DNA of 64,000 nucleotides from an uncultured Litoreibacter sp. (GTDB lineage: Bacteria; Pseudomonadota; Alphaproteobacteria; Rhodobacterales; Rhodobacteraceae), in contig NZ_CANMXB010000001.1 of the NCBI RefSeq assembly GCF_947501785.1, positions 3,476,501 to 3,540,500 on the forward strand, in the 5' to 3' direction. The notes beneath the pieces were generated by a model. That model had not been told where the DNA came from. It was given only the letters and a program-made list of their open reading frames with translations, and made no database searches. This document shows, one piece after another, positions 16,761 to 24,102 of this stretch (the stretch's first letter is position 1; each line of letters opens with the position of its first letter). Position numbers and translations under genes: made by a program.

Positions 16761-18284
16761 ATGAGCAGACGTCAATCCGGTGGCCGCAGCGCCCGCCTCG
16801 CCCTCCGCGCCGCCCCTCCGGCGGTCAACCCCGCGCCCGCCGGCCAAATCGGCGGGGCCTACAAGCCGCTGTCGGAGCCTGACCTCAAAGCCATCTATGA
16901 CACCGCCCTGAGACTGCTCGAAAACCTCGGCATGGGGGAGGTCCCCGACCGCCTCGAAAAACTCTTCCTCAGCAAGGGCGCGCATCTCAACGAAAAGGGA
17001 CGCACCTGCTTCCCCCGCGCCATGGTCGAGGACGCCATTGCCTCTGCCGCCAAACGCTTCCCGCTGCACGCCCGCGACCCGCAACGCACCATCGAGGTGG
17101 GCGGCGACAAAGTCCATTTCGGCACCGGCGGCGCGGCGGTGCAAACGCTTGATCTGCAAACCGCCAGCTACCGCCCTTCAACGCTGCAAGACCTTTACGA
17201 CTTCACCCGCCTGCAAGACACGCTGCCCAATGTCAGCTGGTTCACCCGCTGCTGCGTCGCCACCGATGTGCCCGACAATTTCGACCTTGACGTCAATACC
17301 GTCTACGCCCTGATGCGCGGCACCTCGAAACCGGTCGCCACGTCCTTCACCCTCGCGGAATACGTGGACCCCATCGTCAAACTGCTCGACACCGTCGCAG
17401 GCGGGGAGGGGGCATTCTCCAAACGCCCCTTCGTCAAAGCCCACATCTCCCCCGTCATCTCGCCGATGCGCTACGGCGAAGACGCGGTCGACGTCACCTA
17501 TGCCTGCATCGAACACAACATCCCCATTTCCGCCATCACAGCCGCGCAATCAGGTGCAACCGCTCCTGCTACGCTCGCAGGCTTCCTCGCGCAGTCGCTG
17601 GCCGAAACCCTCGGCAGCTTGCTGATGGTCAACGCCATCAGCCCCGGCTACCCGATGGTCTTCTCCAACTGGCCGCTGGTCATAGACCTCAGAACCGGCG
17701 CCTTCTGCGGCGGCGGCGGAGAAATCACCGTGCTTAACGCCGCCTCCGCGCAGCTCAGCAACTGGTTGGGTCTGCCCTCGGGTGTCGCCAGTTCCATGAC
17801 CGACGCCAAGGCCATCGACCAACAATACGGTATGGAAAAAGGACTAACCGCGCTCGCCGCAGGCCTCGCCGGAGGCAACCTGATCTACGAATCCTCCGGC
17901 ATGACCGCGTCGCTTCTGGGCGCATCTTTTGAAGGCTTCGTCCTCGACAACGATATGATCGGCCAGGTCTACCGCGCGCTCCGTGGCATCGAGGTCTCAG
18001 AAGACACGCTGGGGTACGAGGCCATCTGCGACGCCATCCTTGGCGAAGGCCACTTCCTCGGCCACGACCAAACGCTGCAAGCGATGGAGCGCGACTACCT
18101 CTACCCCGACCACGCCGACCGCGACGCGCCGAGCAAGTGGGAGGAGGAAGGAAAACCCGACGCATGGTCCCGCGCCAAACAGGCCGCGACGGATATCCTA
18201 AGCCAGCCCGACCCCGGCTACCTGACGAAAGACCAAGACGCCAAAATCCGTGACCAGTTCAAAATCCTGCTTGACCCGGTCTAG
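16761..18284 (+). CDS. MttB-family (COG5598) methyltransferase, non-pyrrolysine
   Basis: A 507-residue member of the trimethylamine methyltransferase superfamily. Visible family segments include a TIM-barrel N-half with VHFGTGGAAVQTLDL, HISPVISPMRYG, then SGATAPATLAGFLAQ and FSNWPLVIDLRTGAFCGGG. The true trimethylamine enzyme has an in-frame amber codon for pyrrolysine; none exists here, so this is of the MtgB/glycine-betaine-type branch that acts on quaternary amines and transfers methyl to a corrinoid protein. No corrinoid protein gene is in the window. The N-terminus (about 30 residues) is basic and low in complexity. The start at 16761 was chosen as the first ATG giving this N-terminus; no clear ribosome binding site. 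Confidence 0.88.
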   Translation: MSRRQSGGRSARLALRAAPPAVNPAPAGQIGGAYKPLSEPDLKAIYDTALRLLENLGMGEVPDRLEKLFLSKGAHLNEKGRTCFPRAMVEDAIASAAKRFPLHARDPQRTIEVGGDKVHFGTGGAAVQTLDLQTASYRPSTLQDLYDFTRLQDTLPNVSWFTRCCVATDVPDNFDLDVNTVYALMRGTSKPVATSFTLAEYVDPIVKLLDTVAGGEGAFSKRPFVKAHISPVISPMRYGEDAVDVTYACIEHNIPISAITAAQSGATAPATLAGFLAQSLAETLGSLLMVNAISPGYPMVFSNWPLVIDLRTGAFCGGGGEITVLNAASAQLSNWLGLPSGVASSMTDAKAIDQQYGMEKGLTALAAGLAGGNLIYESSGMTASLLGASFEGFVLDNDMIGQVYRALRGIEVSEDTLGYEAICDAILGEGHFLGHDQTLQAMERDYLYPDHADRDAPSKWEEEGKPDAWSRAKQAATDILSQPDPGYLTKDQDAKIRDQFKILLDPV

Positions 18285-18306
18285 CTTCTTTCTGCCAAAA
18301 ATATGC
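18282..18306 (-). repeat. AT-rich dispersed element, copy 2 (reverse)
   Basis: This is the exact reverse complement of the 25-bp element at 664-688. It starts on the stop codon of the MttB-family gene and fills the 27-base gap to the end of the converging gene. On the minus strand it reads GCATATTTTTGGCAGAAAG then AAGCTA. Confidence 0.75.
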
Positions 18307-18311
18307 ATGGC

Positions 18312-19307
18312 CTAACACTGGCCAGACCCCAACAAAATCTGCTTCCAAATTGCCGTCTCGTCCACAAGCGTCCATTCCCGCCGCAGACCATCTGGCCCAA
18401 ACTCGGCATGGGTAATCCCCATCACATGCACCGGCACCCCCGTTGGCGCGCCAAACCGCCCCCAACCGTCATGCAAACCATCCAGTGACCACCGCACCGC
18501 CGCCCGTGGAGACATGCCCTCATCTTCACGCCCCACCACATGATGCACCTCGAACCGCGCCGAGGGGAAAGACGACCGCAACGGCAGCCAGAACCGGTCC
18601 ACCTCCGCCCAGCCATGTCCCTCGAAGTGGCCGGGGTAATGCACCATCACCGCGCGGTCATACTCGGACTGAACGGCGGAGAACTCCGCCCCCATCAGCC
18701 GCTCCAAGACGGATGCGAGCCGCGCCCCGGCTTCATGGTCATTGCCTTGCCCTAGGTACGGCCCCGGCACATCCAAAGCAGGGGTAAACGGCTTTACGCA
18801 AAGCGCTGGTCCGCCCTCAATCGCAATCTGGCGGCGGGTCCAGTCGACCACGTCCTGACCCATTTGCACCACAATCGCCGACTGGTCGCGCACCAGCCAT
18901 TCGTCCAACACGGCGTTCTTCGAACAATAGCAATCCGCCAAAATCCGGTACTGCAACCGCCGTCCCGTCGGCGCGCCATAGGCTCCAAAGCCCAAATGGG
19001 TGGCCGAACAAATCAACCGATGCGACGACAAGAACCCACCCTCGGCCTCACACCAGATCACGTCCTCGCCTGGCAATTCCCGGTCCGGAAACTCCGCCAG
19101 GGTCGCCATGGTCGCCGCAATAATCCCGTCATTGCCGACAACAACCGAGGCCGGCGAACGCACCACCAGCCCGTCACCGTAATACTGACGCAGCGTCCCA
19201 ATACGCCGCTCTTCCCATATCTCGGCGGTAATCCCGTTGATGTAATGCGGCACGTCGCGCCATTTCGGGTCGAACCCGTCGAGCACCTTAGAACGGGTCA
19301 TCGTCAT
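18312..19307 (-). CDS. Double SnoaL/NTF2-like domain protein
   Basis: A 331-residue protein made of two alpha+beta cone-like domains of the SnoaL/NTF2 superfamily, about residues 15-165 and 190-325. Typical sequence in the first is [19 protein letters not shown] and in the second [26 protein letters not shown]-like ends ([18 protein letters not shown]) are typical of polyketide-cyclase-type members. Enzymatic role unknown. The start lies 20 bases inside the truA coding region on the same strand, so the two are probably translationally coupled. It converges on the MttB-family gene, so the relation to one-carbon metabolism is uncertain. Confidence 0.78.
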   Translation of the reverse strand: MTMTRSKVLDGFDPKWRDVPHYINGITAEIWEERRIGTLRQYYGDGLVVRSPASVVVGNDGIIAATMATLAEFPDRELPGEDVIWCEAEGGFLSSHRLICSATHLGFGAYGAPTGRRLQYRILADCYCSKNAVLDEWLVRDQSAIVVQMGQDVVDWTRRQIAIEGGPALCVKPFTPALDVPGPYLGQGNDHEAGARLASVLERLMGAEFSAVQSEYDRAVMVHYPGHFEGHGWAEVDRFWLPLRSSFPSARFEVHHVVGREDEGMSPRAAVRWSLDGLHDGWGRFGAPTGVPVHVMGITHAEFGPDGLRREWTLVDETAIWKQILLGSGQC

Positions 19308-20052
19308 ACCCCACGCCCGCCAGATAAAGCCCGTCAGGCGGGCAAACCGGGCCGCAGGCCGCGCGGTCGCGCGCCTCCAGCGCCGCCTTCATGTCCTCAG
19401 GTTTCCACGACCCGGACCCGACCTGCACCAGCGAGCCCACAAAGCTGCGGATCTGGTTGTGCAGGAATGACCGCGCCCGAAAATGGAATCGGCATTCCAC
19501 CCCGTACGGCACCTCTACGCGCTCAATCCGTCCCTCGTCCAACGTCTTCACCGGGGAGGCCGCCTGGCACATGGTCGACCGAAACGTCGTGAAATCATGC
19601 TGGCCCAACAAATGCCCGGCCGCCTCCTGCATCGCATCTACATCCAGCTCATGCTTGATGCGCCACACCAATCCACGCTCATGGGTCAACGGCGCGCGCC
19701 GTGACACCAGCCGGAACAGGTAGCGCCGTTCAACGGCTGAAAACCGGGCGTGCCAGTCATCAGCCACCTCTGCCGCCGCCAAGACGCAAACGGGCAGGGG
19801 CTTGAGGTGGTAATTCAACGCCTCAGACAGCCGAAAAGGATCCCACTCTACCGCCATATCCGCATGCGCGACCTGCGCGGTCGCATGCACGCCAGTATCC
19901 GTGCGGCCGGCCGCCGAAATGCCGTCGAAATCCGGCTGCAGCTTGCGCAAAGCGTCCTCAACCGCGCCCTGCACAGAAGGCAGGTCGGTCTGGCGCTGCC
20001 ACCCTTTGAAGGGCGCGCCGTCATATTCGATTTTCAAGGCGTATCTGGGCAT
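19288..20052 (-). CDS. truA: tRNA pseudouridine(38-40) synthase
   Basis: Converts uridines 38-40 of the tRNA anticodon arm to pseudouridine. The 254-residue protein has the TruA N-terminus [16 protein letters not shown], and the catalytic aspartate in [12 protein letters not shown] (Asp52). The C-terminal half contains [16 protein letters not shown] and [19 protein letters not shown], both standard for the family. Length is normal. It overlaps the start of the double SnoaL/NTF2-like gene by 20 bases and precedes it in transcription. Confidence 0.97.
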   Translation of the reverse strand: MPRYALKIEYDGAPFKGWQRQTDLPSVQGAVEDALRKLQPDFDGISAAGRTDTGVHATAQVAHADMAVEWDPFRLSEALNYHLKPLPVCVLAAAEVADDWHARFSAVERRYLFRLVSRRAPLTHERGLVWRIKHELDVDAMQEAAGHLLGQHDFTTFRSTMCQAASPVKTLDEGRIERVEVPYGVECRFHFRARSFLHNQIRSFVGSLVQVGSGSWKPEDMKAALEARDRAACGPVCPPDGLYLAGVGYDDDPF

Positions 20053-20148
20053 GTCCCCCGTCTATCGCGGGGAAAGCCGCAAACCAAGCCCCCTACACAG
20101 GCGGCCTGCCGCACCTTATGTAAGGACACGGTTAAAGAAAGTTACGAT

Positions 20149-21564
20149 TTGATTATCAACAATATCGTCGACGGGGTCACCCGCACCATCGAGGACGCGA
20201 CCAGCTCCGTCACCGGCATGTTCGAGCCCGAAATCCGGCTTGGTGTGACGGGCCTGTCGCGCGCGGGCAAGACGGTGTTCATCACCTCGCTGATCGCCAA
20301 TCTGATGGACCGGGGCCGCATGCCGCAGCTTCAGGGTGCCGCGCATGGCAACATCAAATCCGCCTATCTCAGGCCGCAGCCCGACGACACCATCGCGCGG
20401 TTCGATTATGAAACGCATCTGGCCGCAATGACCGGCCCCGAACCGCATTGGCCCCAATCCACCCGCACCATTTCCGAGCTTCGACTGTCCCTGAAGGTCC
20501 AGCCCGGCGGGTTGATCGGCACCTTCTCCGGTCCGCGCACGGTGCATCTGGACATCGTGGACTACCCCGGCGAATGGCTTTTGGACCTTGGCCTGATCGA
20601 CAAAAGCTTCGCCGAATGGTCGCAGGACAGCCTTGAGCGTGCCAGCAATCGCGACGCCGCCCAGGCCTACCGCGACCTGCTGGACAAGACCGACAGCTCA
20701 GCCAAGCTGGTAGAACCCGCCGCGCAGGAACTGGCGTCCGTCTACACCGCCTATCTGCACGACATTCGCGAGGCCGGTTTTTCCGACGCCACACCCGGCA
20801 GGTTCCTGTTGCCCGGCGAACTCGACGGCTCCCCCGTCCTGACCTTCGCGCCTCTGCCCAAGCCCGATAGCCAGCCGCGCAACTCCCTCTACCGCGAATT
20901 CGAACGCCGCTACGAGGCTTACAAATCCAAGGTGGTCAAACCCTTCTTCCGCGACCATTTCAGCCGGATCGACCGGCAGGTGGTGCTGGTCGACGCACTT
21001 GGCGCGATCCATGCCGGACCGCAGGCGTTGGATGCGTTGCGCCGCTCCATGGTCGATATCCTGCAGGCCTTCCGCCCCGGACGTAGCAGCTGGCTAGGCT
21101 CGATCCTCTTTGGCAAAAAGGTCGAGAAAATCCTTTTTGCCGCCACCAAGGCGGACCACTTGCACCATTCCCAACATGGGCGGCTCACCGCGATCATGGA
21201 AGCGCTGCTGAGGGACGCCAAAGACCGCGCCGATTTCGCAGGCGCGCAAACCTCTGCCATGTCGATTGCGGCTTTAAGGGCCACGGTGGAACAACAGATG
21301 GACCACGAAGGCGACACGCTCGACGTGGTGCGCGGCGCGCTGTTGAGCACCGGCAAACAGGCCGCGTTCTACCCCGGTGACCTGCCGTCTGATCCCTCCA
21401 AACTGATCGGCCCGGCGCGGGACGGGGACGCGAAATGGTTGGATGCGGATTACTCGGTGATGGCCTTCGCGCCCGCAGATATCGAGCTGAACGTCGGTGA
21501 CGGCCCGCCGCATATCCGGCTGGACAAGGCGGCAGAATTCTTGATCGGGGATCGTCTGGTATGA
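20149..21564 (+). CDS. YcjX-like P-loop NTPase
   Basis: A DUF463/YcjX family GTPase-like protein of 471 residues. Walker A GLSRAGKT lies at about residues 35-42, and VHLDIVDYPGEWLLDL is the DxxG-type switch region. LFAATKADHLHH resembles the NKxD base-recognition motif. The start is placed at TTG 20149, because family members have a short helical segment (here GVTRTIEDATSSVTGMFEPE) before the P-loop; the frame is open upstream but carries no family sequence. The stop overlaps the next start (ATGA). In E. coli ycjX-ycjF belongs to the Psp stress neighbourhood; no psp genes are seen here. Confidence 0.9.
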   Translation: MIINNIVDGVTRTIEDATSSVTGMFEPEIRLGVTGLSRAGKTVFITSLIANLMDRGRMPQLQGAAHGNIKSAYLRPQPDDTIARFDYETHLAAMTGPEPHWPQSTRTISELRLSLKVQPGGLIGTFSGPRTVHLDIVDYPGEWLLDLGLIDKSFAEWSQDSLERASNRDAAQAYRDLLDKTDSSAKLVEPAAQELASVYTAYLHDIREAGFSDATPGRFLLPGELDGSPVLTFAPLPKPDSQPRNSLYREFERRYEAYKSKVVKPFFRDHFSRIDRQVVLVDALGAIHAGPQALDALRRSMVDILQAFRPGRSSWLGSILFGKKVEKILFAATKADHLHHSQHGRLTAIMEALLRDAKDRADFAGAQTSAMSIAALRATVEQQMDHEGDTLDVVRGALLSTGKQAAFYPGDLPSDPSKLIGPARDGDAKWLDADYSVMAFAPADIELNVGDGPPHIRLDKAAEFLIGDRLV

Positions 21565-22613
21565 GCAAAGCAAAAGGGCCCGTCCTGTTCGATCTGGACG
21601 AAAAACCCAAACCCAAATCCCGCGCCAAGCCGAAGGTCAAAGAGGTCGCAGACACCCCGCTGACCCCAGCAACCGCGCCGGTGGTTCCCGACATGGAGGC
21701 CCCGACACCAACGGGCCAAGCCATGCAAACGCTGACCAACCTCGCCGCCCGCCGCCCGTCGCGGTTGACGCGGTTTTTCTGGTCAATGCTGGTGGCACTT
21801 CTGGGCTTCATGGCCTCGGTCGCCGCATGGAATTTCGTGGCGGGGCTGGTCGCATCCAATCCAATTCTCGGCTACGTCGCCTTGGGCCTGACCGCGCTGT
21901 TCTGCCTCGCGCTATTGCTCGTCGCGGGTCGCGAATGGCTGGCCTTGGTGCGCCTGAAACGCATCGACGGCGTGCGGATGGAGGCGGAGGCGGCACTCGC
22001 CACCAGCGACCTCAAATCCGCCCGCAAAACCCGAGACCGCATTGTGGCGCTTTACAAAGCGCGGCCAGAACTCGACGCCGCCCGCGCCGAAGTCATGCGC
22101 CGCGACGGCGACAGTTTCGACGCGGATGCGGTGTTCGGCGTGGTCGAAAATCAGTTGCTGGCCCCCTTGGACGAGGCTGCCAAACGCGAGGTCGAATCCG
22201 CCGCCCGCCAAGTCGCGACTGTCACCGCCATAGTGCCGCTGGCCTTGGCCGATCTGATCACCGCACTGACCGCCAACCTGCGCATGATCCGCCGCATCGC
22301 GGAAATCTACGGAGGGCGCTCCGGCGCGCTGGGCAATTGGCGGCTGACCCGCGCGGTGATGACCCATTTGGTGGCCACGGGTGCGGTGGCCGTAGGCGAC
22401 GACCTGATTGGCTCCATCGCGGGGGGCGGTGTGCTCAGCCGCATCTCCCGTCGCTTTGGCGAGGGGGTCATCAACGGCGCGCTCACTGCCCGCGTCGGCG
22501 TGGCCGCCATTGAAGTCTGCCGGCCGCTGCCCTTCGTGGCGGAACACAAACCCTCGGTCACAAACATGGTGAAACGCGCGCTGACCGGGCTATTTCCATC
22601 CGCAAAGGAGTAA
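21561..22613 (+). CDS. YcjF/TIGR01620 family membrane protein
   Basis: A 350-residue inner-membrane protein encoded with YcjX. It has a charged, Lys/Pro-rich N-terminus of about 70 residues, two closely spaced membrane spans (about 72-95 and 102-123), a soluble part with LKSARKTRDRIVALYKARPE, and a DUF697-type C-terminal region (VPLALADLITALTANLRMIR). Function unknown; the family is consistently paired with YcjX, and the overlapping ATGA junction supports a joint complex. A GC hairpin and an AT-rich tail follow the stop. Confidence 0.88.
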   Translation: MSKAKGPVLFDLDEKPKPKSRAKPKVKEVADTPLTPATAPVVPDMEAPTPTGQAMQTLTNLAARRPSRLTRFFWSMLVALLGFMASVAAWNFVAGLVASNPILGYVALGLTALFCLALLLVAGREWLALVRLKRIDGVRMEAEAALATSDLKSARKTRDRIVALYKARPELDAARAEVMRRDGDSFDADAVFGVVENQLLAPLDEAAKREVESAARQVATVTAIVPLALADLITALTANLRMIRRIAEIYGGRSGALGNWRLTRAVMTHLVATGAVAVGDDLIGSIAGGGVLSRISRRFGEGVINGALTARVGVAAIEVCRPLPFVAEHKPSVTNMVKRALTGLFPSAKE

Positions 22614-22640
22614 CGCCGCGCTTGCGCGCGTCGCTACGGC

Positions 22641-22702
22641 GGGGGCTCCGCCCCCCGTCGCTGACGCTCCTCCCCCCGAGGTATTTTTGAAACAATGATG
22701 GG
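22641..22702. terminator. Triloop hairpin plus GTATTTTTGAAAC tail
   Basis: GGGGGC-TCC-GCCCCC (22641-22655) is followed by CCCCCCGAG and GTATTTTTGAAACAATGATG (to 22702). A preceding CGCGC-TT-GCGCG hairpin is centred about 25 bp upstream. The tail resembles those at 55315-55340 and, reversed, 32395-32424. It sits between converging genes. Confidence 0.5.
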
Positions 22703-22704
22703 AT

Positions 22705-23886
22705 CTAGCGCGGGGTCAGTGAACCCAGCGGTGGGATAAGGTTGCCGCAGACCAGCCGCGTCAGGATGCGCGGCGTGGGGGCGATTTGGCTCAGCGGGAA
22801 CAGCGCGTGGTCGCGGAGTTTGGGCAGCCATGTCGAGTCGGATTGGTATTGCGGCGTGAACGCCCATGACATGGCTTGGTAGATGCGCACGTGCCAGCGG
22901 CGAGCGCTTGCGTAATGGTGCAGGGCCACGTTGATGTTGTTTTCGTATTTCAGCGCCTGCGCCAATGCCATGGCGTCCAGAAGTGCCATATTGGCCCCCT
23001 GGCCAAGCTGCGGGGACGCCTTGTGGGCGCTGTCGCCGATGATGGCGAGGCGGTCCGCGTAAGGTTTGCGCAACGTGCCGTGGGAGTAACGCGCCATGGT
23101 CATTTGGTCGTGGGTTTTGATGGTCTCAAGGAACGGCGCGAAGGCGGGCCAGAGGGACGTGGCCTCCTGTTTCCAGTCGTCCAGAGGCGTGGCGAGCCAG
23201 TCGGGGTGGGCGTCACGGGGCATGGACCAGAAGATCGCCGCCTGTGGAGCGTCGGACCCCGGCAGGGTGCCGCAGGGCAGGACCCCCATCATCCGGTCGG
23301 CGCGGCGGTAGCTTTGCGACAGATGGTCCAGCGGCAGGTCCGTTTCGGGCCACGGCACCGTGCCCCAGATCGCACCATAAGGCAGCGGCGTGGCCTTGAT
23401 CGCAGACAGGTCGCTGCTGGCGCCGGAGGCGTCGATGATCAGGTCGAATTTGGGGGATGTGGGGTGGGACTTGAAGTGGATGTGGCCATGTTCGAACGCG
23501 GTGGCCTCGTGACTGGAGGTCAGGGTCACGCCCGCCTCCAACGCCGCGTTTAGCACGGCGTCGAACAGGGCTGCGCGGTGGATGCCAAGGCCGTAAGTCA
23601 CCCCGTCGCCCGCGCGGTCGTACCAGACGTCCAAAACGCGGCGCTTGGTCTCGCTTTCATGGCCCAGCATGCGGGTGATGCGGTTGCCTTTGGACCTTGC
23701 AATGTCTCCCGCGCCGATGGCGTCGAGCACCTCCAAGCCAACGGGTTGGATCACAAGGCCGGAGCCCACCGGGCGGGGCGCGTCGAACTGGTCATAGACG
23801 GTGACCTCATGCCCCTGACCCGCCAACAGCGCGCCTGCGGCCAGACCGCCGATCCCGGCCCCTGCAATTCCGATCTTCAAACTCAT
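22705..23886 (-). CDS. FAD-dependent monooxygenase
   Basis: A 393-residue flavoprotein of the aromatic hydroxylase (salicylate/p-hydroxybenzoate type) fold. The FAD dinucleotide motif IGIAGAGIGGLAAGALLAGQ is at the N-terminus and the second FAD motif GDSAHKASPQLGQGANMALL is near residue 285. The middle DG-type motif is represented by LIIDASGASS. Such enzymes use NAD(P)H and oxygen to hydroxylate a substrate; the substrate is not evident and no catabolic genes are adjacent. It diverges from ileS over 216 bases. Confidence 0.88.
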   Translation of the reverse strand: MSLKIGIAGAGIGGLAAGALLAGQGHEVTVYDQFDAPRPVGSGLVIQPVGLEVLDAIGAGDIARSKGNRITRMLGHESETKRRVLDVWYDRAGDGVTYGLGIHRAALFDAVLNAALEAGVTLTSSHEATAFEHGHIHFKSHPTSPKFDLIIDASGASSDLSAIKATPLPYGAIWGTVPWPETDLPLDHLSQSYRRADRMMGVLPCGTLPGSDAPQAAIFWSMPRDAHPDWLATPLDDWKQEATSLWPAFAPFLETIKTHDQMTMARYSHGTLRKPYADRLAIIGDSAHKASPQLGQGANMALLDAMALAQALKYENNINVALHHYASARRWHVRIYQAMSWAFTPQYQSDSTWLPKLRDHALFPLSQIAPTPRILTRLVCGNLIPPLGSLTPR

Positions 23887-24000
23887 GGCGCCAGTGATAC
23901 CTGCAACACAGGGAAGCGCAATGCGACACTGGACCCTCGCGTATCACGGGGCTATACCGCTTCACATGACGAGGCTTCGCATCATCATTCGAATTATATC

Positions 24001-24029
24001 CCCGGCGCTCTGACAGATGAGACGCCGGG
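24001..24029. promoter_or_regulatory. Hairpin in the ileS upstream region
   Basis: CCCGGCG (24001-24007) and CGCCGGG (24023-24029) form a perfect 7-bp stem around a 15-base loop, about 75 bases before the ileS start. It could act in the 5' leader or as a terminator. No T-box-like sequence is present, and none would be expected in this group. Confidence 0.3.
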
Positions 24030-24102
24030 CCAAGGTGTTTGAGCCACTCGCACCGCCCCTTTTCGACATTCCCCAATACGCCGACAAAAAAGGACGCCTA
24101 AA

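Noticed and set aside
14941-16764. A 607-codon plus-strand frame within the FAD/GcvT gene
   Set aside because: Shadow of a clearly coding minus-strand gene with cofactor motifs; composition is rich in Pro, Arg and His as typical of antisense frames.
16761-18284. Pyrrolysine-containing trimethylamine methyltransferase
   Set aside because: No in-frame TAG codon and no pyl genes; the frame is continuous.
23887-24102. T-box or other amino-acid riboswitch ahead of ileS
   Set aside because: Only one simple hairpin; no conserved T-box sequence, and T-boxes are not expected in alphaproteobacteria.
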